Of a stretch of 7,510 nt of DNA, positions 1 through 5,171 are shown piece after piece. A program made the position numbers and the translations under genes. The notes under the pieces were generated by a model. It worked only from the letters and a program-made list of their open reading frames with translations, ran no database searches and was not told the DNA's origin. Within the stretch, counting starts at the first letter, position 1. The number at the start of each line of letters is the position of its first letter. The stretch is from Vicinamibacterales bacterium (GTDB lineage Bacteria; Acidobacteriota; Vicinamibacteria; Vicinamibacterales; UBA8438), in assembly GCA_030745255.1 (NCBI GenBank), contig JASLOY010000167.1, forward strand, positions 1 to 7,510, read 5' to 3'.

Positions 1-1
1 G

Positions 2-664
2 GTCGCCGCCATCGAGAAGCTCAATCGGTTGTATGACGCGACCCAGGAACGCGCCTGGCCTCGACTCGATGAGCTGCCGGTACGCGCGGGGGCGGCGTTC
101 GAGCGGGTCCAACAGCGGCTGGGTGTGTCGCCCGCCATGTCTGGGCTCGCCCCGAAGCGGTCGCTGCTGACGCCCTATTTCCGACGGGCCGGCATCGACG
201 GCATGGTCGACCCCTTCTTTCTGCAGGTTCTGGTCAACGACACCGTGCTGCCGTTCGAGCGGCCGTTCGTGACGGCGCACGAATGGGCGCATGTTGCCGG
301 CTTCGCCCATGAGGCCGAGGCGAATTTCGTGGCGTGGTTGACCTGCCTGGAGGGAGAGGCCTCGATGCGCTACAGCGCCTGGTCGTTTCTCGTGCCGCGT
401 CTGCTGGCCGCCTTGCCCGATGAGGCTCAACAGCGGCTCGGGGCGGCGCTCGGACCGGGGCCGCGAGCCGACTATGCGGCGGTGCGTGCCCGATTGAGTC
501 GGACGATACCGGTGGTGCAGCGCAGCGCGCGCCGGCTCAACGACCGCTATCTGAGGGCGAATCGCGTGGCGAGTGGCATCGCCAGCTACGGGGAAGTGCT
601 GCAGCTTGCGGTGGGCACCGACCTTGGGCGGCGCCAGTGGTCCGAAGAGGTCGGGCTCGAGTGA
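2..664 (+). CDS. DUF3810-type zinc metallopeptidase, 3' part (5' end outside window)
   Basis: The frame is open from base 2 to the TGA/stop at 664, giving 220 visible residues; the gene starts upstream. A TTG at 29 could act as a start, but the reading frame continues through it and the family is longer (roughly 350 aa, with N-terminal membrane segments), so I treat this as a partial gene. Visible residues 93-97 read HEWAH, a gluzincin-type HExxH zinc site. It is followed by GFAHEAEANF, where a downstream Glu would be the third ligand; HExxHxxGFxxExEANF is the hallmark of DUF3810. The C-terminal stretch (YLRAN...GIASYGEVLQLAV) also matches the family's usual ending. The protein is probably a membrane-anchored peptidase; its substrate is unknown. 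All expected catalytic residues are present, so it looks intact apart from the missing N-terminus. Family assignment is from recalled motifs, not from a search. Confidence 0.85.
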   Translation, partial: VAAIEKLNRLYDATQERAWPRLDELPVRAGAAFERVQQRLGVSPAMSGLAPKRSLLTPYFRRAGIDGMVDPFFLQVLVNDTVLPFERPFVTAHEWAHVAGFAHEAEANFVAWLTCLEGEASMRYSAWSFLVPRLLAALPDEAQQRLGAALGPGPRADYAAVRARLSRTIPVVQRSARRLNDRYLRANRVASGIASYGEVLQLAVGTDLGRRQWSEEVGLE

Positions 665-730
665 TATGATCTGCCCCGCCTGTCCGTGCCCTCGGTGCGG
701 ATCGAACCCAAGAACGGGACCTCAGCCACC

Positions 731-922
731 ATGTTCAAGTTGATTCCGACAGTGCGGGGTGGTGCGGTGAACTCCGCGCTCGTCTCCGCGAAATACGCCA
801 CCGTCGAGGCGGCGCGCGACGCCACCAAGGCCCTGATTCACGAAAATGCCCGTGTGACACGCGTGATGATCGTTGACGTCGCCAGCGGCTCGAAGTTTGT
901 CGAGTGGATCGAGCGTTCGTAG
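731..922 (+). CDS. Small conserved-looking hypothetical protein, 63 aa
   Basis: I do not recognise a named family. The ATG at 731 gives a 63-aa protein starting MFKLIPTVRGG and ending KFVEWIERS. A GTG at 686 in the same frame would add 15 residues of poor protein character (MPSVRIEPKNG), so I prefer 731, although neither start has a convincing Shine-Dalgarno. The pattern (a beta-like start, a helix over ATVEAARDATKALIHEN, a beta-like VTRVMIVDV, then FVEWIER) suggests a small soluble alpha/beta protein with no signal peptide, no membrane segment and no cysteines. It lies 66 bp after the peptidase gene and 14 bp before the large outer-membrane gene on the same strand, so it may be co-transcribed with either. 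No promoter stands out; TATGAT at 665-670 resembles a -10 box but has no -35 partner at proper spacing. Codon use matches the neighbours, which supports a real gene. Function unknown. Confidence 0.65.
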   Translation: MFKLIPTVRGGAVNSALVSAKYATVEAARDATKALIHENARVTRVMIVDVASGSKFVEWIERS

Positions 923-936
923 CGACGCGCACCCGT

Positions 937-3867
937 ATGATGCGACTTCTGACCGGGAGACTGAGCGCCGTGGTCGCTTCCATGCTCGTGGCGCCGCTCG
1001 CCACCGGTCAGAGCGTGACCCAGGCCCAGGGAGCGCCGGCGGCGGGCCGCCAGGTCGTCGCCGACACGAGGGTGGGCCTGGTAGCGGTCTTCCGATTCGT
1101 CAACATCACGCAAGAGGTGGGTGACGAGTGGGTCGGCACCGGGATCGCCGAGACGATCATGGCCGACCTCGATACACGGCCCGGCGTGTCGGTCATCGAC
1201 GAGGAGCCGATCGCATCTGCTGAGAGCGTTGCCGACGACGCGCCGGAGTCGGCGGTTGCAGCGGGGCGCCGGCTTGGCGCTCGCTGGGTCGTGACAGGCG
1301 GCTATCAACGAATCGGCGATCAACTGCGCATTACCGCTCGGCTGCTCGAGACCGCGACCGGGTCGGTCGTTACCTCGGCCAAGATCGATGGATCGTTCGA
1401 CCAGCTGTTCGACCTGCAAGATAGGATTGCGGGCGAGCTCGTCGCCGGCCTCAGCGTTCCCCTGGTCGCCACACGCGGCGCGGGCGCTGCGACGAGCCCT
1501 TCGGTCTCGCCCGTGCCCTCGACCCGAGTTGCGAGCGGGGACACTGCCGCGCCCGCCGCGGTTGACGCAGTGTCGGCCGAGCGCGGGCCCATGGCGGTAG
1601 CCGGGGGGCTGTTGCCGCAGCCGGGTGTCGGTGTCATTGACGGCCCACCGCCGCCTTTGCCTCCCGAGGTCGTCTCGCGTGATGAGCAGGGCCGCGCCAC
1701 GATCAGGGCGGTGCGTCTGAGCGAGGGGATCCGTCTCGACGGCAACCTCGACGAACAGGTGTATCGGACCGTGCCGGCGATCACCGATTACATCCAGAAC
1801 GTGCCGGACGTCGGGCAGCCGGCCACCGAGCGGACCGAAAGCTGGGTGATGTTCGACGGCTCAAACATCTATGTCGCGGCCCGGTGCTACGATTCAGCCC
1901 CGCCGAGCGAGTGGGTCGCCAACGAGATGCGACGCGACGGTCAAGTGCTGCGACAGAACGACACGTTCGGGATCATGCTCGACACGTTCTATGACCGGCG
2001 CAACGGGCTGATGTTCTACACGACCCCGCTCGGCGCGCTCGCCGATTTCGAGATCTCAAACGAAGGCAGCCCGAATGCCGATTGGAACCCGGTGTGGGAT
2101 GTGCGGACTGGCCGGTTCGACGGTGGCTGGACGGTCGAGATGGAGATCCCGTTCAAGTCATTGAAGTACCCCGCCGGTGTCTCGCAGGTCTGGGGTGTCC
2201 AGCTCAGACGCGTCGTGCGCCGGAAGAACGAGTGGAGCTACCTCACCCCGGTGCCGCTGTCGGCGGCCGGGGGGCAGGGATCGACCGGCATCTTCCGGGT
2301 CTCGGTCGCCGGCACGCTGGCCGGACTCGAGATGCCGGGGGGAAGCAACAACCTCGAGATCAAGCCGTACGCGATCGGTGGGGTCACGACGGATCGCACC
2401 GCCGCCCCGAGTCTCGAAAACGATCCGACCAGCGAGTTCGGTGTCGACGTCAAGTACGGGGTCACGCAGAACCTGAACGCCGACTTCACCTACAACACCG
2501 ATTTCGCGCAGGTGGAGGTGGATGAGCAGCAGGTGAACCTGACCCGGTTCAGCCTGTTCTTTCCGGAGAAACGCGATTTCTTCCTCCAGGGTCGGGGTGT
2601 CTACGATTTCGGGCGCAGTGGCGCGATTGGTGGCGGCGGGTTCGGCGGCGGCGGCGGATTCTTCGGTGGCGGGTCGGCGCCGACCCTCTTCTTCAGCCGC
2701 CGGATCGGGCTGCAAGGCGGTCAGGTCGTGCCGATTCTCGGGGGTGGCCGGTTGACCGGCAAGGTGGGGGCGTTCAGCATCGGAGCGCTCAACATGCAGA
2801 CCGACGACGAGACGGTCTCCGGCGCCGAGTCGACCAACTTCACCGTCCTGCGAGTGAAGCGTGACTTGTTCCGACGTAGCAGCCTCGGCATGATCTACAC
2901 CGGACGCAGCGTGTCGCTCGTCGGCGATGGCGCCAACCACGCGTATGGCGTGGACGGCAACTTCTCGTTCTTCGAGAACGTCAACTTCAACGGTTACTTC
3001 GCCAAGACCCGGACCCCGGACATCACCGGCCAGGACACGAGCTACCAGGCCCGGTTCGATTACGCCGCCGACCGCTGGGGTGTGCAGGTGGACCACCTGC
3101 TCGTCGAGGACAACTTCATTCCCGAGGTCGGGTTCCTCCGACGAGACGATTTCCGCCGGACCTTTGTCTCGGGCCGGTTCAGTCCACGCCCCGCAGGGAT
3201 CGAGTCGGTCCGGCGGTTCCTCTTTGAGACTAGCCTCGACTACACGCTGACGGCCGACAACAATCTGCTCGAAACGCGCCAGAACCAGCTGCGTTTCGTC
3301 ACCGAGTTCGAGAACAGCGACCAACTGCGGTTCGATGCCGCACGGTCGTACGAGTTGCTCGAGAGCCCATTCGCGATCGCCGACGGCGTCACGATTCCCG
3401 TGGGCGGGTACACCTTCAGCGACGTCAACCTGTCGTATCAGTTTGGCGCCCAGCGGAAGGCGTCCGGCTCGTTTTCAGTGCAGCGTGGAGCGTTCTTCAG
3501 CGGCGACATCACGGCTGTTGGTTTCACCCGCGCCCGCGTCGTGGTGACAGAGCAGCTGTCGGTGGAGCCCGGTGTCTCGTTCAACTGGATCGACCTGCCG
3601 CAAGGGTCGTTCACCACGAACCTGGTGACGACGCGGGTGAATTACACCTTCACACCACGGATGTTCTTCAGCGGATTGCTGCAGTACAACTCGAGTAACG
3701 ACGCCTTGACCAGCAACCTGCGTCTGCGATGGGAGTATCAGCCAGGAAGCGAGCTGTTCGTCGTCTACACCGAGGACCGCGACACCAACACCCTGGACCC
3801 GCGCGGCTTCTCCGAGCTACGCAATCGCGGGTTCGTGGTGAAGTTCAACCGGTTGTTCAGGTACTAA
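937..3867 (+). CDS. Secreted TolB/FlgO-like domain fused to CBM9-like and DUF5916 outer-membrane beta-barrel
   Basis: The ATG at 937 (or the adjacent ATG at 940) is chosen because it directly precedes a signal peptide, MMRLLTGRLSAVVASMLVAP, with likely cleavage near ATG/Q around residue 24. A GTG at 904 would add 11 residues and overlap the previous gene. The protein has 976 aa. Residues about 45-175 resemble the TolB N-terminal/FlgO-type domain (VGLVAVFRFVN, VGTGIAETIMADL, LGARWVVTGGYQRIGDQLRITARLLETATG). Residues about 180-245 form an Ala/Pro/Ser-rich linker. About 255-460 is a CBM9-like domain (IRLDGNLDEQVY, YVAARCYDSAP, WTVEMEIPFKSLKY). About 465-976 is the DUF5916 barrel, with FFPEKRDFFLQGRGVYDFG, a Gly-rich loop at 565-579, LFFSRRIGL, many alternating strands, and a final strand ending NRLFRY with a terminal aromatic as outer-membrane barrels have. 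By family, it should sit in the outer membrane; the substrate is unknown. No Shine-Dalgarno is evident. DUF5916 proteins commonly lack the N-terminal TolB-like part. Confidence 0.88.
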   Translation: MMRLLTGRLSAVVASMLVAPLATGQSVTQAQGAPAAGRQVVADTRVGLVAVFRFVNITQEVGDEWVGTGIAETIMADLDTRPGVSVIDEEPIASAESVADDAPESAVAAGRRLGARWVVTGGYQRIGDQLRITARLLETATGSVVTSAKIDGSFDQLFDLQDRIAGELVAGLSVPLVATRGAGAATSPSVSPVPSTRVASGDTAAPAAVDAVSAERGPMAVAGGLLPQPGVGVIDGPPPPLPPEVVSRDEQGRATIRAVRLSEGIRLDGNLDEQVYRTVPAITDYIQNVPDVGQPATERTESWVMFDGSNIYVAARCYDSAPPSEWVANEMRRDGQVLRQNDTFGIMLDTFYDRRNGLMFYTTPLGALADFEISNEGSPNADWNPVWDVRTGRFDGGWTVEMEIPFKSLKYPAGVSQVWGVQLRRVVRRKNEWSYLTPVPLSAAGGQGSTGIFRVSVAGTLAGLEMPGGSNNLEIKPYAIGGVTTDRTAAPSLENDPTSEFGVDVKYGVTQNLNADFTYNTDFAQVEVDEQQVNLTRFSLFFPEKRDFFLQGRGVYDFGRSGAIGGGGFGGGGGFFGGGSAPTLFFSRRIGLQGGQVVPILGGGRLTGKVGAFSIGALNMQTDDETVSGAESTNFTVLRVKRDLFRRSSLGMIYTGRSVSLVGDGANHAYGVDGNFSFFENVNFNGYFAKTRTPDITGQDTSYQARFDYAADRWGVQVDHLLVEDNFIPEVGFLRRDDFRRTFVSGRFSPRPAGIESVRRFLFETSLDYTLTADNNLLETRQNQLRFVTEFENSDQLRFDAARSYELLESPFAIADGVTIPVGGYTFSDVNLSYQFGAQRKASGSFSVQRGAFFSGDITAVGFTRARVVVTEQLSVEPGVSFNWIDLPQGSFTTNLVTTRVNYTFTPRMFFSGLLQYNSSNDALTSNLRLRWEYQPGSELFVVYTEDRDTNTLDPRGFSELRNRGFVVKFNRLFRY

Positions 3868-3872
3868 ACCCA

Positions 3873-3910
3873 AGAAGTCAGAAGCCAGACGGCAGAAGGC
3901 AGAAGAAGGC
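3873..3910 (+). repeat. Degenerate 7-bp tandem repeat (AGAAGNC)
   Basis: Just after the barrel gene's stop lie consecutive 7-bp units: AGAAGTC, AGAAGCC, AGACGGC, AGAAGGC, then AGAAGAAGGC. The A/G-rich composition contrasts sharply with the GC-rich flanks. It fills most of the 58-bp gap between two convergent genes. It resembles the heptameric short tandem repeats known from cyanobacterial and acidobacterial intergenic DNA. I see no hairpin with a T-tract that would make it an intrinsic terminator. Confidence 0.75.
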
Positions 3911-3925
3911 CGACCGACGCCCCGG

Positions 3926-4882
3926 TCATGCCCGTAGCCCGAGGTTCTGGATGATCTGCGTGGCGGCGTGCGCCTTGTTGAGCGAGTAGAGATGCAGGCC
4001 CGGGGCGCCGCCGGCGAGCAGCGCCTCGCACTGACGAGTGGCAAACTCGACGCCGAAGTCGGCCACCGCGTCCGCGTCGTCACCGTACGCCTCGAGCTTC
4101 GCCCGGAGGTCAGTGGGCAGGGTCGCGCCACAGACCTCGGTGAACCGTTCGATCTGCTGGGTGTTCAGGATGGGCAGCACACCGGGTGTAATTGGCACGC
4201 TCACGCCGAGTGTCTCGACGAGGTAGTCGCGGAACGTGAAGTAATCGTCGTTGTCGAAGAAGAGCTGCGTGAGGACAAAGTCGGCGCCCTGGTCGATCTT
4301 GGCTTTCAGACGCTGCCAGTCGACCTGTTTCCCGTCCTTGCAGGCGATGTGACTTTCAGGAAAACCGGCAGTGCCGATCGAGAAGTCACCCATTGCCTTG
4401 ATGCACCGCACGAGCTGATACGAGTATTCGAAACCGCCTTCCAGACGCGCGAGTTCGCCGCCATCCTGCGGGGGGTCACCGCGGAGGGCGAGGATGTTTC
4501 GGATCCCCGTGTCTCGCGCCTCCTGGAGATACCGTTCGATGTCCGCCTTCGATGTGCTGACGCACGTCAGGTGTGCCATCGTCGTGGTGCGGTGCTCGCG
4601 CTGGATCCGGTCTGCGACGGCGAGTGTCTTGTCCCGCGTGCTGCCGCCGGCGCCGTAAGTGACTGAGTAGAAATCGGGGGAGGCCGCCTGCAACGCGGGC
4701 AAGGTGCGGTCGAACAGGGTCTCGTCCCCCTTCGGCGTCTTGGGTGGGAAGAACTCAACCGATATGACCGGCCGTCCCGAAGCCAGTTTCTCAGCGTAGA
4801 TGTCCCGGATGAACCGGATCGGCGCAGGCCCCGTGCCGGCCGTCGCCGGCCGGTCGAGCCGCGAGCGCGTGGTCGGCGTCAT
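3926..4882 (-). CDS. metF: Methylenetetrahydrofolate reductase [NAD(P)H]
   Basis: This flavoprotein reduces 5,10-methylene-THF to 5-methyl-THF, the methyl donor for methionine synthase, in the cytoplasm. The ATG at 4882 gives 318 aa; a GTG at 4894 would add four residues, but the Shine-Dalgarno AGGTGA (4891-4896, minus strand) lies 8 nt before the ATG and overlaps the GTG, so the ATG is preferred. The TIM-barrel family signature is complete: SVEFFPPK with the catalytic Glu at 43, SVTYGAGGSTRDKT at 73-86, AHLTCV at 103-108, ALRGDPP with Asp136, GTAGFPESH at 170-178, and DFVLTQLFFD at 201-210 with the folate-contacting Gln206. The first ~20 residues (Pro/Thr/Arg-rich) extend beyond the E. coli-type start (296 aa). 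The gene is monocistronic here, convergent with the barrel gene and divergent from the OPT gene. I saw no SAH or cobalamin riboswitch upstream. Identification is secure. Confidence 0.97.
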   Translation of the reverse strand: MTPTTRSRLDRPATAGTGPAPIRFIRDIYAEKLASGRPVISVEFFPPKTPKGDETLFDRTLPALQAASPDFYSVTYGAGGSTRDKTLAVADRIQREHRTTTMAHLTCVSTSKADIERYLQEARDTGIRNILALRGDPPQDGGELARLEGGFEYSYQLVRCIKAMGDFSIGTAGFPESHIACKDGKQVDWQRLKAKIDQGADFVLTQLFFDNDDYFTFRDYLVETLGVSVPITPGVLPILNTQQIERFTEVCGATLPTDLRAKLEAYGDDADAVADFGVEFATRQCEALLAGGAPGLHLYSLNKAHAATQIIQNLGLRA

Positions 4883-4890
4883 TTGAGGGG

Positions 4891-4896
4891 TCACCT
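4891..4896 (-). promoter_or_regulatory. metF ribosome binding site
   Basis: Read on the minus strand, AGGTGA sits 8 nt upstream of the ATG at 4882. Because it overlaps the alternative GTG (4892-4894), it decides the start in favour of the ATG. Confidence 0.7.
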
Positions 4897-4941
4897 GTTA
4901 CTTGTCGGTCGTCGCATGCGCCAACTGTACCTAACGTAGCA

Positions 4942-4960
4942 TCCAGGGCGGCTGCCTGGA
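4942..4960. repeat. Perfect inverted repeat TCCAGG-7-CCTGGA
   Basis: A 6-bp perfect stem (4942-4947 with 4955-4960) closes a 7-nt loop, GCGGCTG. It lies about 60 bp upstream of the metF start and touches the -10 side of the candidate metF promoter. It could be an RNA hairpin near the 5' end of the metF transcript or a protein-binding site. No T-tract follows, so it is not a terminator. Confidence 0.45.
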
Positions 4961-4989
4961 GCGTACCACCCGGTTTCGCGGGCTGACAA
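4960..4989 (-). promoter_or_regulatory. Candidate sigma70-like promoter for metF
   Basis: On the minus strand a -35-like TTGTCA (4984-4989, five of six to consensus) is separated by 18 bp from a weak -10-like TACGCT (4960-4965, three of six). It is correctly placed and oriented for metF, with a transcript start expected near 4950-4954. The poor -10 keeps confidence low. Confidence 0.3.
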
Positions 4990-5003
4990 GATGCCCCGGT
5001 GGT
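4965..5003. repeat. Nested inverted repeat between divergent promoters (candidate operator)
   Basis: The outer arms ACCACC (4965-4970) and GGTGGT (4998-5003) enclose inner arms GGGC (4980-4983) and GCCC (4993-4996) around TGACAAGAT. The element covers the candidate metF -35 and reaches the first base of the candidate OPT -35, the usual place for a shared operator. The symmetry is imperfect, with unequal spacers of 9 and 1 nt, and short arms are common in GC-rich DNA. Confidence 0.3.
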
Positions 5004-5031
5004 TGCGTCAGGCATCCGTTGCGCTTATAAA
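5003..5031 (+). promoter_or_regulatory. Candidate sigma70-like promoter for the OPT-PqqD unit
   Basis: TTGCGT (5003-5008) and TATAAA (5026-5031, five of six to TATAAT) are separated by exactly 17 bp. TATAAA is one of the few A/T-rich hexamers in this GC-rich region. Transcription would start near 5038, leaving a leader of about 134 nt before the OPT start codon. This is the best promoter candidate in the window. Confidence 0.5.
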
Positions 5032-5037
5032 GGCGGA

Positions 5038-5171
5038 CACAACGAGTGCCCTGAGAAGGCAGGAGGCCGAAGGTGGCCGGGGCTTCGCCAGCTTCTGGTG
5101 GGTGACGGCCTGACCGATTACGGCGTGCGCGCCGAGGCCAGCAGTGAGGTGGACATGGAGATGAAGCAGAC
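5038..5171 (+). promoter_or_regulatory. Long structured 5' leader of the OPT gene
   Basis: The leader is long for a simple 5' UTR and has recognisable parts. A strong Shine-Dalgarno AGGAGG (5061-5066) lies 6 nt before a GTG at 5073 that opens only a 10-codon ORF ending at 5105. AGGCCG (5064-5069) can pair with CGGCCT (5106-5111). GGCCT (5107-5111) can instead pair with AGGCC (5135-5139), enclosing a perfect hairpin, CGGCG-TGCG-CGCCG (5121-5134). The two pairings exclude each other, as in attenuators and riboswitches. A short ORF from GTG 5098 ends in a TGA overlapping the OPT start (ATGA, 5172-5175). The likely OPT Shine-Dalgarno is GGAG at 5157-5160, 11 nt from the ATG. I match no known riboswitch class; the regulatory role is inference. 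Confidence 0.35.

Noticed and set aside
665..670. TATGAT as a -10 box for the small gene at 731
   Set aside because: No acceptable -35 hexamer lies 16-18 bp upstream; it may just reflect the stop-codon region.
2158..3324. 388-codon open frame on the minus strand within the barrel gene
   Set aside because: It is antisense to a well-supported DUF5916 gene, with no recognisable domain and skewed composition.
3911..3927. Possible hairpin GACCG...CGGTC as a terminator after the barrel gene
   Set aside because: The 5-bp stem has no T-tract on either strand and overlaps the metF stop region.
3968..4666. 232-codon plus-strand frame opposite metF
   Set aside because: It mirrors the metF codons; metF carries every family motif on the other strand.
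5051..5125. TPP-riboswitch-like fragments (CTGAGA at 5051-5056; CCTGACCGATTACGGCG near 5109-5125)
   Set aside because: The order is suggestive, but the GGGGTGC-type 5' arm, the full GAACCTGATC core and the closing AGGGA are absent, and no thiamine gene follows. An Rfam scan would settle it.
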